DNA from: REDI01 sp964586865 | GTDB taxonomy: Bacteria; Myxococcota_A; UBA796; GCA-2862545 | Assembly: GCA_964586865.1 (NCBI GenBank) | Contig: CAZPJM010000060.1 | Coordinates: 1 to 20,273, forward strand | DNA length: 20,273 bases | Reading direction: 5' to 3' | Shown: piece by piece, positions 1-7,900 of the stretch | Position numbering within the stretch: the first letter of the stretch is position 1 | Layout: each line of letters begins with the position of its first letter | Made by a program: the position numbers and the translations under genes | The notes under the pieces: generated by a model | Databases searched by the model: none | What the model was told of the DNA's origin: nothing | The model's input: the letters and a program-made list of their open reading frames with translations, nothing else

Positions 1-25
1 GTCAGTATGCACACTGTCACGCTAA

Positions 26-103
26 TGTCCTCTCTGTTGTGATCATCTGGCCCACCCCCCCCGCGGCGACGTCTACGCCTGCGCGGTCCTCCTCCTCGAG
101 ACC
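26..103 (+). other. In-frame remnant of a Ser/Thr kinase C-lobe upstream of the PP2C gene
   Basis: The PP2C frame stays open upstream of its first ATG, back to a TAA at 23-25. From about position 65 its translation reads GDVYACAVLLLETMLG, which matches kinase subdomain IX (the D-V-Y/W-x-x-G-V-L-L-x-E-L-L-x-G pattern). The C-lobe homology continues into the annotated PP2C gene as far as PEAMARPANGRKWLARWE, where the Arg of ARP corresponds to the subdomain XI Arg. The catalytic loop, DFG and APE segments, which should precede it, are absent. Upstream of about 55 the sequence has clearly lower G+C and no kinase-like reading in any frame. This is either a truncated kinase-PP2C fusion or a contig-edge or assembly join. 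Confidence 0.55.
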
Positions 104-1171
104 ATGCTCGGCCGGATCTGGCCGCGGAACCTGCCCGCCGATCGCGTGCTCCCCTACCTGCGCCACGTGATCCCCGACCTGCCCCCCGCCGCCATGGCCC
201 CCCTCGACGCGGCCCTCCACCCCGAGGCCATGGCCCGGCCCGCCAACGGCCGGAAGTGGCTCGCCCGGTGGGAGGCGGTGGCCCGGTTCGAGTCCGGACG
301 CGCCGTCCTCGACCACGCCGCGCCCCGGCCGCTGGCCGTCGGCTACGACACCCACGTCGGCCACATGAAGATCCTCCAGACCCAGACCAACCAGGATGCC
401 CTGACCCTGGGCAGCCGGGGCACCACCCACCTGCTCTGTGTCTGCGACGGGATCAGCACCGCCAACGCCGGCTCGGGCGACGTGGCGAGCGGGATCACCA
501 CCAACGTGGTGGCCAGCCTGTGGGAGCAGAACCTCTCGCGCCTGCAGGACGCCGACGACTTCTCGGCCGAGGCCTTCGTCGAGCGGGCGCTCTCCATGGC
601 CAACCGGGCGGTGTGCGAGGCGGCGCTGCGCTTCGCGGGCGGCGATCTGACCGGGCGGGTGCCCATGGGCACCACGGCGGTGGTGGCCCTCATCCGGGGC
701 AGCCGGGTCCAGCTCGGCTGGCTCGGGGACTCGCGCGCCTACGTGGTGGGCCCGTACGGGGCCTCCCTGCTCACCGCCGACATGAACCAGGCCGGCGAGC
801 GGCTCAAGGCCTGGCACCGGGGCGACGAGCTGGTCTGGGACCCGGCCGGCTTCGCCCTGGTCGGCTACGTCGGCCACTTCAACGAGGACTACCGCCCCGA
901 GTCGCTGGTGCCGCGCCAGATCGCCTTCACCCTCCGGCCCGGGGAGCGGCTGGTGCTGTGCAGCGACGGGGTCAGCGACTACGTCAGCGTCCATCACCCC
1001 GGCGTGGCCGAGGTGCTGCACACCTGCACCTGGGAGGTGGAGCCCATCGAGGCCGCGCCGGCCCTGGTGGCGGCCGCCAACCGCGGCGGCGGGGGCGACA
1101 ACTGCACCGCGGTGGTCGCGGCGCTCCTCCCCCGGGGCGACGACGAGACCCAGGAGCTGCCGGCGCGGTGA
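104..1171 (+). CDS. PP2C-family protein Ser/Thr phosphatase, probably the 3' part of a kinase-phosphatase fusion
   Basis: Metal-dependent (PPM/PP2C) phosphatase expected to remove phosphate from Ser/Thr in cytoplasmic signalling proteins. Motifs are complete: NQDA with metal-binding D98, CDGIS (D115-G116), MGTTAVVA, GDSRAYV (D209), LTADMNQ, LCSDGVSDYV (D288) and GGDNCTAVVA (D332-N333). The catalytic domain spans roughly residues 75-345. Residues 1-65 are not phosphatase but resemble the end of a kinase C-lobe, and the open frame extends to position 26. ATG 104 is only the first in-frame start and has no convincing ribosome site, so the true start may be lost. The next gene, a Ser/Thr kinase, begins 91 bp downstream on the same strand, a common pairing of opposed activities. 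The phosphatase call is firm; the N-terminus is not. Confidence 0.88.
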   Translation: MLGRIWPRNLPADRVLPYLRHVIPDLPPAAMAPLDAALHPEAMARPANGRKWLARWEAVARFESGRAVLDHAAPRPLAVGYDTHVGHMKILQTQTNQDALTLGSRGTTHLLCVCDGISTANAGSGDVASGITTNVVASLWEQNLSRLQDADDFSAEAFVERALSMANRAVCEAALRFAGGDLTGRVPMGTTAVVALIRGSRVQLGWLGDSRAYVVGPYGASLLTADMNQAGERLKAWHRGDELVWDPAGFALVGYVGHFNEDYRPESLVPRQIAFTLRPGERLVLCSDGVSDYVSVHHPGVAEVLHTCTWEVEPIEAAPALVAAANRGGGGDNCTAVVAALLPRGDDETQELPAR

Positions 1172-1181
1172 GGGCCCCCCA

Positions 1182-1199
1182 CCTCCCGAGCCGGGGAGG
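1182..1199 (+). terminator. Short stem-loop after the PP2C stop, possible weak terminator
   Basis: CCTCCC (1182-1187) pairs with GGGAGG (1194-1199) around a 6-nt loop, starting 10 nt after the stop. No T-run follows, so this is at best a weak or factor-assisted terminator, or chance in G+C-rich DNA. Confidence 0.2.
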
Positions 1200-1247
1200 G
1201 CGAGCGGACCGGACCGGGCGCCGGGCCGCGCGGGGACCGGGTCGGGC

Positions 1248-1253
1248 TAGACT
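1248..1253 (+). promoter_or_regulatory. Possible -10 element (TAGACT) just upstream of the kinase start
   Basis: TAGACT fits the TANNNT -10 pattern and is one of the few A/T-containing islands in the 91-bp gap. Its 3' edge lies 9 nt from the GTG at 1263, so a transcript from it would be nearly leaderless. No good -35 is visible. Confidence 0.25.
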
Positions 1254-1262
1254 GGGCGGGTC

Positions 1263-4200
1263 GTGACCCTGCCGGACGCCATCGCCGAAGGGACCCGCAT
1301 CGGTCCCTACACGGTCCGCCGCACCATCGGGCGCGGGGCCACCGCCCTCGTGGTGCTGGCCCGCGGCGCCCAGGGCGACGAGGTGGCGGTCAAGGTCCGC
1401 CGCCGTGGGGTGCCCGCCGCCGACCGCCGCTTCCTCCGGGAGTTCGAGTCCATGCGCACCCTCCGGCTCCCGGGCGTGGTGCGGGTCTTCGAGGCCGGGA
1501 TCGACGCGCGGCACGTCTGGTTCAGCATGGAGTACGTCCGCGGCATCGATGTGGTCGCCCACACCCGGGTGGCGACGGGGCGGGAGCGGGTCGCCCGGGC
1601 CCTCGACGTGGGCGTGCAGCTCCTCGACGTGCTCGCCGCCCTGCACGCCGCCGGGCTGGCCCACCGGGACATCAAGCCCAGCAATGTGCTGGTGGACGAC
1701 CGGGGCAAGGTGCAGGTGCTCGACTTCGGCATCGGCCGCTTCTTCGATCGCGGCTCCCGGACCGACGGCGAGGAGGCCTCGGGCACCCTGCCCTACATGG
1801 CGCCGGAGCAGCTCGCCGGGCTCGGCGGTGACCACGCGGTGGATCTCTTCGCCACCGGCCTGATGCTCCACGAGGCCCTGGCGGGGGCCCGCCCGGCGCC
1901 GGCAAACCCCCTCGGCTGGGTCACGCGGACCTGCCTCGAGCGGCTCGAGCCCCTCGCGATGCGCCTGCCCGAGGTGCCGCGACGCCTCTCCCGGTTGGTC
2001 GAGGATCTCCTCCACGTGGATCCCCGACGCCGCCCCAGCGCCCAGGCCGCCGCGGGGACCCTGCGCCGGGTGGGGGCCGAGCCCGACAGCCACGACTGGC
2101 CCGAGCCCCCCTTCGTGGATCCGGGGCCGTGGTGGGAGCGGCTGGAGGGGCGCCTCGGGGATCCGGGCGAGCGCTTCGTGCAGGTGCTGGACGGCCCCGC
2201 CGGCAGCGGCCGACGCCGGGCGGTCGAGCAGCTCCAGCGTCATGCCCTGCTGCAGGGGGTCCGCACCCTCCACGTGACCTGCGACGCCACCCGGGTGGGC
2301 GGCCCCATCCGCGAGGCCCTCGAGGCGGTGCTGGGCGACGGTGGGGACGAGACTCGCGTCCGCCGCATCGTCGGGGGCGGAAGCGGCGCCCTGCGGCAGA
2401 TGTGGCCCCACCTGCCGCTGCCGGCCGGCCCCTCCGAAGAGCCCGTGCCCACCATGACCCGGGTGGCCGAGGCCGCCGCCGAGCTCCTGGCCCGCGCCGC
2501 CGCCGAGTCGGACCTGCTGCTGGTCATCCACGCCCTCGAGCAGGTGGATGCCCTCTCGGCCCGGGCCCTGCACCGCCTGGCGATCCGCGCCGACGAGGCC
2601 CTGGGGATGGTCCTCCTCCACGACCCCCGGTGGGCCACCCCCCTCTCCGAGCGGGTCATCGGCGGCCTCGAGGCCCGGCACGGCGCCGGACATCTCCGGG
2701 TCCCCCCGCTGGACGCCCGCGCCGCCGACGCCGTGCGTCGGGCCGTCAGCCCCGAGGCCCCCGTCGCGGGCGGCGGCCCCACCAGCCCCCAGCGCGCGGT
2801 CGAGGAGGGCTACGCCGCCCTGGCCGCCTTCCGTGGCGAGCCCTGGCGGGCACCGGGGGCCCACCTCTGGCCCCTGGCGGTCCACGAGCCCCTGCCCGTC
2901 GATGTCCTGACCGAGCTCGTGGGGGATGGGATCCGAACCAGCCCCTGGGTACGGGCCCACGGCGGGAGCCTGGCGCTGGCGGGGGACACGGCCCGGCGCG
3001 CCGCCCGCAGCCGCCTGGCCGATCTGCCCCGCGCCGCGCGCACCCTGGCCGAGACCTGGAGCCGGCTGGATCCGGACGCCCCCGCCGCCGATCTCGCCCG
3101 GCTCTACCTGCTCGGCGGCCGGCCCGAGGATGCCCGTCCCCACGTGGTGCGGGCGGCCCTCGCCGCCCTGGTGGGCGGGCGCTACGCCGTCTCGCGGCAG
3201 TGGCTCTTCCTGGTGGACACCCTGCCCGAGGATCCGGCCGCCGCCACCGACTTCCCGCTCGCCGCCGCCAAGGCCCGGGTCGCCCTGGTGACCGAGGCCG
3301 AGCAGCCGCGGGACCTGCTGGTGGAGGCCTGCGAGGCCGCTGCCCGCACCGAGCCCCACCGCGCCGAGGCCGATCTGCTGCGCGCCACCTACCGCCTCCG
3401 GCAGGGGGCCGTCCGCCCGGCCCTGGTGGCGGCCCTGCGCATCGCCTCGCCCGGGAGGGCGCCCACCCGCCGGCTGGCCGTGGATGCTCTGGTCCTCGCC
3501 ACCCGCTGTCGGCTCCGCCTCGGGCACCTGGACGATGCGCGGGCCCAGCTCACCCGCGCCGAGGCCCTCCTGGCCGGGGCCCCCCAGGACCCCCTGCCCC
3601 GTCACCTGGAGGACGAGGTGGCCCTGCTGCGCGCCGAGCTCCTCCTGCGCACCGAGGAGCTGGACGCCGCCGGGGCCCAGGCCGAGGCCCTGCTCCTGCA
3701 CGCCCACCGGCGGGACCACCTGCACGACCACGCCCGGGCCGCCCACCTGCTCGCCCGGGTCCTCCGGCTGGTGGGCCGGCGACGGCGTGCCGAGTCCCTG
3801 GCCCGCACCGCCGTCACCGACGCGGTCGAGACCGGGGATCTGGGCCTCGAGGCCATGGCCTCGCTCACCCTGGCCACGCTGCTGGTGGAGCGGGGCGATG
3901 CGGGGGCCGCCCGGCGCCTGCTCGACGACGCCATCCGACGCCTCCGCAGCCTGCGCCAGGAGGATCTCCTGCCCCGGGCCCTGCGCGTGGCGCTCCAGGT
4001 CGCGGTGGCCCACAACGACGCCCACACCGCCGACGTGGCCCTGGCCACCTTCCGCGACGACCCCACGGCCGATCCCGAGGCCCCCGCCGTGCTCGTCCGG
4101 TGGTGGCGCGGCCGGGGCGATCTGGAGGCGGCCCTCTCCGTGCCCGGGCCCACTCCAGGCAGCTGGGCCCACCTGCTCTGGCAGGCCGAGCGCGCCCGGG

Positions 4201-4550
4201 TCCACTTGGTGGCGGGCGATCCCTCCCTGGCCGCCCGGGAGGCGGCCCGCGCCCGGTCCCGGGCCGCGGATCAGGGCTTCGACGAAGTGGAGCTGTACGC
4301 CCGCCTGTTGCAGCAGGCCGCCCTCCACGTCCACACCGACACCTGGGACCCCACCGTGCGCGAGGCCGCTGCCGGCACCTGGACCGAGCTCTGCTTCGGT
4401 GCGCTGGAGCTGGACGCCCGGCGTCGGGCGGCCGACGGGGATCACGCCGGGGCCACCAGCCGCTGGCAGGCCTTGCGGGCCCGCTGCGAGGAGCTCGGGT
4501 ACCATCCCGGGTGGGAGGAGGCGGCCGGATGGCTCGACGCCTCTCCCTGA
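1263..4550 (+). CDS. Ser/Thr protein kinase with degenerate STAND-type ATPase module and TPR-like C-terminus
   Basis: A 1095-aa cytoplasmic protein starting at GTG. The kinase domain (about 1-275) has all catalytic elements: Gly loop IGRGATALVV, K44 in VAVKV, HRDIKPSN with D136, DFG at D154, and MAPEQ at 180-183. It should be an active Hanks-type kinase. Residues about 285-560 look like the P-loop ATPase of PknK/STAND proteins, but the Walker A-like GPAGSGRR (311-318) has Arg where Lys belongs. The Walker B-like strand LLLVIHALEQVD carries H423-A424 where the acidic pair is expected. From about 580 to the end the protein is helical and Ala/Leu/Arg-rich, with repeated A-x-x-L/A-x-x-L patterns typical of divergent TPRs. 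Its stop overlaps the next gene's start by 22 bp, suggesting translational coupling to the hybrid histidine kinase. The upstream PP2C is the obvious candidate counter-enzyme. No membrane segment is seen. The kinase call is secure; the ATPase homology is by pattern only. Confidence 0.9.
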   Translation: MTLPDAIAEGTRIGPYTVRRTIGRGATALVVLARGAQGDEVAVKVRRRGVPAADRRFLREFESMRTLRLPGVVRVFEAGIDARHVWFSMEYVRGIDVVAHTRVATGRERVARALDVGVQLLDVLAALHAAGLAHRDIKPSNVLVDDRGKVQVLDFGIGRFFDRGSRTDGEEASGTLPYMAPEQLAGLGGDHAVDLFATGLMLHEALAGARPAPANPLGWVTRTCLERLEPLAMRLPEVPRRLSRLVEDLLHVDPRRRPSAQAAAGTLRRVGAEPDSHDWPEPPFVDPGPWWERLEGRLGDPGERFVQVLDGPAGSGRRRAVEQLQRHALLQGVRTLHVTCDATRVGGPIREALEAVLGDGGDETRVRRIVGGGSGALRQMWPHLPLPAGPSEEPVPTMTRVAEAAAELLARAAAESDLLLVIHALEQVDALSARALHRLAIRADEALGMVLLHDPRWATPLSERVIGGLEARHGAGHLRVPPLDARAADAVRRAVSPEAPVAGGGPTSPQRAVEEGYAALAAFRGEPWRAPGAHLWPLAVHEPLPVDVLTELVGDGIRTSPWVRAHGGSLALAGDTARRAARSRLADLPRAARTLAETWSRLDPDAPAADLARLYLLGGRPEDARPHVVRAALAALVGGRYAVSRQWLFLVDTLPEDPAAATDFPLAAAKARVALVTEAEQPRDLLVEACEAAARTEPHRAEADLLRATYRLRQGAVRPALVAALRIASPGRAPTRRLAVDALVLATRCRLRLGHLDDARAQLTRAEALLAGAPQDPLPRHLEDEVALLRAELLLRTEELDAAGAQAEALLLHAHRRDHLHDHARAAHLLARVLRLVGRRRRAESLARTAVTDAVETGDLGLEAMASLTLATLLVERGDAGAARRLLDDAIRRLRSLRQEDLLPRALRVALQVAVAHNDAHTADVALATFRDDPTADPEAPAVLVRWWRGRGDLEAALSVPGPTPGSWAHLLWQAERARVHLVAGDPSLAAREAARARSRAADQGFDEVELYARLLQQAALHVHTDTWDPTVREAAAGTWTELCFGALELDARRRAADGDHAGATSRWQALRARCEELGYHPGWEEAAGWLDASP
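4516..4521 (+). promoter_or_regulatory. Strong ribosome binding site (AGGAGG) for the histidine kinase, inside the upstream kinase gene
   Basis: AGGAGG lies 7 nt before ATG 4529, within the last codons of the Ser/Thr kinase gene. It fixes the histidine kinase start far downstream of the beginning of its open frame and supports translational coupling. Confidence 0.75.
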
Positions 4551-7276
4551 TCCGCCAGGTGGGCGCCTTCGCGGGAGTGGCCCTGCTGGTCTCCCTCCTG
4601 GCGCTGGTGGCCCTCCCCGGGTACCGGTCCGATCGGGTGCGCGCCCTTCACGGCACCATCCCCGTGGAAGCGAGCCACCAGGGGACCTCCCTCGGGACCG
4701 CCGAGCTGGACCTGCCCGGCCAGTTCGCCCTCGCCGGCCTGCCCCCCGACGCCCGGATCCGCGCCCGCTGGGAGGTCCACCTGCCCCCGGACCAGGTCGA
4801 CCCGTGGGCGGTGTGGGTGGAGCGACCCCAGTACGCCGCCCGCCTGACCTGGGATGGCCAGCTCATCGGACGCGCTGGCGACCTGGACGGCCCCCGCCGC
4901 TCGGAGCGGGGGATCCTGGCCCCGGTGCCGGTGGGCGACCAGGGGATCCACGTGCTCGAGCTGGTGGTCCAGGGCGACTACGGCAAGGGGGCGGTGCTGG
5001 GCCGCGTCCTCCACGGTCCCCTGGACGAGCTCCTGCGCCTGTCCCGGTGGGCCGAGGCCGAGAAGGTCGGCCTGGTGCTCCTCCTCTCGGCCCTCGGGCT
5101 GCTCCACCTGGTCCTGGCGGCCCGCCGCCCCTCCCGGCCCACCAACCTCTTCCTGGGCCTGCTCTGCCTGGATCTGGCCGTCTACCTGTTCTTCCGGACC
5201 GACCTCTCCACGAGCTACGTCCCCGAGGCCCTCCCGGGGCTCCGGATCCGGCGGTTCACGACCGCCTGGATCGTCCCGCTGGCCCTGGGCGTCGCCGCCA
5301 CCTTCGACCGCAAGCGCGCCCCCAGGTGGGTGGAGTGGGTGGCCGCCGCCATGGCCATGTTCTCCCTGGGGGCCTTCATCCTGCCGCCCGACGGGCTCAC
5401 CATCCTCGAGGTCGCCCTGGACGCGGCGCTGTTCATCGGGGCCCTGGTCTTCGTCGTCGTCATCACGCCGGTGGCCTGGCGGGGTCGGGCTGGGGCCATG
5501 GTGCTGGTCCTGGCCACCGTCTTCCCGGTCGCCTTCGGCGCCCTCTCGGAGATCCTGGTCACCAACGGCCTCGCCGCGGGGAGCTCCCACCTGCTGGTCA
5601 CCGTGGGCACCTTCGCCATCGGCGCCACCATCGCCCTCGGCGTCCGGGACGCCACCCAGTCCGAGCGGCACGACCGCTTCCTGGCCAGCAGCGCCGACGC
5701 CATGCTGGCCGTGGGTCCGGACCTGGCCATCGAGAGCGTGAACCCCGCGGCCCGCCGTCTCTTCGGCTCCGACGTGATCGGCGCTCCCCTCCCCGAGCTG
5801 GTGGAGGCCGAGGACCGTCCGCTGCTCGAGGCCCACGTCCGCCCCGACGCCCACCGCCCCGACCACGCCGAGTTCCGGCTCTCGGACAGCGACCTCATCC
5901 TCGAGTCGGTGAGCACGCCCCTCGACAACCGGACCCAGCTCCTGGTGGTGCGGGACGTGACCCGGCGGCGCCGACTGGACCAGGGCATGCTCCAGGCCGC
6001 CCGCATGGAGACCCTGGCGGTCCTGGTGGGCGGCGTGGCCCACGACTTCAACAACCTGCTCGGCACCCTGCTGGCGCACGTGGGCTTCCTGCAGGTCAGC
6101 CTCTCCTCCAGCAGCAAGCTCCAGCAGCGCCTGGGCCGCATGGAGACCACCATCGAGCGGGCGAGCGTCCTCACGCGCCGCCTCCTCGCCCTGTCCGGAG
6201 GCTCGGGCGGCACCCTGGTCCCCGTGGACCTGGCCCGCATCGCCGAGGCTTCGGCCAGCCTGGTGCGGACCACCCTCCCCGAGGGCCAGCACCTGGAGCT
6301 GGACGTGCCGGCCAGCCTGCCCGAGGTGGCGGCCTCGGCCACCGACCTGGAGCACGTGCTGGTGAACCTGATGGTCAACGCCCGGGACGCCATGGGGCAG
6401 GCGGGCACCCAGCGGGTGGTGGCGCGGCCCTTCGCCACCGACGAGGGGGCCCGTGGTGTGCTCATCGCCGTGGAGGACGAGGGCCCCGGGGTCCCGCTCG
6501 AGCTCCGCGAGAAGATCTTCACCCCCTTCTTCACCACCAAGGACCCCCGCCGCGGCACCGGGCTGGGGCTCGCGGTGGCGACCCAGATCGTGCGCGAGCA
6601 CCACGGGCGGCTCTGGGTCGAGGACCGGCCCGGCGGGGGCGCCCGCTTCTGCATCGCCCTGCACGAGGCCCGGTTGCTCGACGTGGCCGAGGCCCCCGCC
6701 CCCACCGGCCTGCGCGTGCTCCTCGTCGAGGACGAGGCGGTGCTCCGCGACACCTTCGCCCATGCCCTCTCCAAGGCCGGGCACCGGGTGATCGCCCTGC
6801 CCGACGGCTCGGCGGCGCTGGGGCACGTGGAGCAGGAGGCCCCCGACATCCTGGTGACCGACGTGCTCATGCCGGGCCTGAACGGGGTGGACCTGGCCCG
6901 CCTGGTGCGCGGTCGCCACCCCCACGTCCCGGTGCTCCTGGTCTCGGGCTACATCCCCGACGACCGGATCCTGGACGACGACCCCATGGTCCACCGTCTG
7001 GACAAGCCGGTCCGCGCCAGCCGACTGGTCGCCACGGTGGGCAGGCTGGCCCGCCAGGCCAAGCGCCGCGCCGACGGCCAGGACACCCGGGACGAGACCG
7101 CCTTCCCCCCCCTCGAGGACATCACCTGGGAGAGCGTGCGGTGGGGCTCGCCGGCGCCCCCCCCGACCAGCGGATGGTCTCCGGGGCGGTCGGCCGGGAC
7201 CCCCAGCGGCGCCCCCGCCAGGGAGGCCGGCGGGGACGAGGCCGGCGATCAGGCCGAGGAGCCCACCGGGGCATAG
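4529..7276 (+). CDS. Membrane hybrid sensor histidine kinase (7TM sensor, PAS, HisKA, HATPase, REC)
   Basis: A 915-aa inner-membrane sensor. An N-terminal hydrophobic segment (about 8-28) is followed by a ~150-residue extracytoplasmic beta-rich domain. About seven hydrophobic segments come next, between about 178 and 375, the layout of 7TMR-DISM receptors. A PAS-like domain (about 382-480) precedes the transmitter: H-box GGVAHDFNNLL with phosphoacceptor H505, N-box NARDA (N617), G1 box DEGPG (D650), FTPFFTTK, and GTGLGLA. A receiver domain has VEDEAVLRD, phosphoacceptor D778 in VTDVLMPG, and K in LDKPV. Complete autophosphorylation and intramolecular phosphotransfer are therefore expected. 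No DNA-binding output domain is present. The last ~75 residues are Pro/Gly/Ala-rich and disordered-looking, and their end overlaps the convergent phosphatase gene by 28 bp. The start is set by AGGAGG at 4516 and the Arg-rich, then hydrophobic, N-terminus. The ligand is unknown. Confidence 0.93.
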   Translation: MARRLSLIRQVGAFAGVALLVSLLALVALPGYRSDRVRALHGTIPVEASHQGTSLGTAELDLPGQFALAGLPPDARIRARWEVHLPPDQVDPWAVWVERPQYAARLTWDGQLIGRAGDLDGPRRSERGILAPVPVGDQGIHVLELVVQGDYGKGAVLGRVLHGPLDELLRLSRWAEAEKVGLVLLLSALGLLHLVLAARRPSRPTNLFLGLLCLDLAVYLFFRTDLSTSYVPEALPGLRIRRFTTAWIVPLALGVAATFDRKRAPRWVEWVAAAMAMFSLGAFILPPDGLTILEVALDAALFIGALVFVVVITPVAWRGRAGAMVLVLATVFPVAFGALSEILVTNGLAAGSSHLLVTVGTFAIGATIALGVRDATQSERHDRFLASSADAMLAVGPDLAIESVNPAARRLFGSDVIGAPLPELVEAEDRPLLEAHVRPDAHRPDHAEFRLSDSDLILESVSTPLDNRTQLLVVRDVTRRRRLDQGMLQAARMETLAVLVGGVAHDFNNLLGTLLAHVGFLQVSLSSSSKLQQRLGRMETTIERASVLTRRLLALSGGSGGTLVPVDLARIAEASASLVRTTLPEGQHLELDVPASLPEVAASATDLEHVLVNLMVNARDAMGQAGTQRVVARPFATDEGARGVLIAVEDEGPGVPLELREKIFTPFFTTKDPRRGTGLGLAVATQIVREHHGRLWVEDRPGGGARFCIALHEARLLDVAEAPAPTGLRVLLVEDEAVLRDTFAHALSKAGHRVIALPDGSAALGHVEQEAPDILVTDVLMPGLNGVDLARLVRGRHPHVPVLLVSGYIPDDRILDDDPMVHRLDKPVRASRLVATVGRLARQAKRRADGQDTRDETAFPPLEDITWESVRWGSPAPPPTSGWSPGRSAGTPSGAPAREAGGDEAGDQAEEPTGA

Positions 7277-7893
7277 GGCCGGGACGCCTCGACCTGGAGG
7301 ATCCGCTCGGACCCGGTGCACCACCCGGTGAGGCGGCCGCCATAGACACAGCCCGTGTCCAGGCCCACGATCCAGGGTCGACCGTCCCGATCCCGGCGGA
7401 CCAGGCCCCGTCGGGCGTCGTGGCCGAAGCACACCGGCGGACCCTCGTAGACCGTCCACCACAGGGGCTGGTCCTCGCGGTCATCGGGCCAGCGGCGCCG
7501 GTACAGGAAGCCCCGCCGCGTGGTCCGCTCGGGATCGCCGGAGGGGTGGAGGCCGGCGTGGACCACCCGGTAGCGCCCCTCCTGCAGGCACAGGGGGAGC
7601 CCGCGCAGCCACCCCTCCCAGTCGGGCCAGGCCGCGTCGAGGGCGGCGCAGACCCGAGCCGCGTGCGCATCACCGGGACGACGTCCCTCCCGGTGGGCGA
7701 GCAGCCGCTCGTCGTGGTTGCCCAGCACCGACGCCATGCCGTGCTGCCGGATCAGGTGCATCACCCCGGCCGGGTCGGGCCCCTTGGTGAAGAGGTCTCC
7801 GACGAGGACGATCCGGTCGGCGTGGGCCCGGTCCACCAGCGTCGCCAGCTCGGTGGCGCAGCCATGGACATCGCCGATGATGAGGGTCTCCAC
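7249..7893 (-). CDS. Calcineurin-like metallophosphatase, ApaH/PrpE-like (PPP family)
   Basis: A 214-aa cytoplasmic phosphoesterase with every PPP-family signature: GDVHG (D8, H10), GDLFTKGP (D33), GNHDE (N59, H60), HAGLHP (H112) and GHD (H158), followed by LDTGCVYGG. The last motif is typical of ApaH/PrpE-type enzymes, which cleave diadenosine tetraphosphate symmetrically or dephosphorylate proteins; the sequence alone does not decide between them. GTG 7893 is chosen because it puts the conserved first strand (VETLIIGDVHG) at the N-terminus and lies 7 nt after the upstream gene's stop. The longer frame to 8013 would overlap that gene's C-terminal anchor. It is probably the last gene of a minus-strand group and overlaps the histidine kinase 3' end by 28 bp. 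Confidence 0.88.
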   Translation of the reverse strand: METLIIGDVHGCATELATLVDRAHADRIVLVGDLFTKGPDPAGVMHLIRQHGMASVLGNHDERLLAHREGRRPGDAHAARVCAALDAAWPDWEGWLRGLPLCLQEGRYRVVHAGLHPSGDPERTTRRGFLYRRRWPDDREDQPLWWTVYEGPPVCFGHDARRGLVRRDRDGRPWIVGLDTGCVYGGRLTGWCTGSERILQVEASRPYAPVGSSA

Positions 7894-7900
7894 CCGCCGC

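Noticed and set aside
984..4505. 1173-aa open frame on the minus strand opposite the Ser/Thr kinase gene
   Set aside because: The opposite strand encodes a protein with intact kinase motifs. This translation is Gly/Ala/Pro/His-rich without any domain, the expected shadow of high-G+C codon bias.
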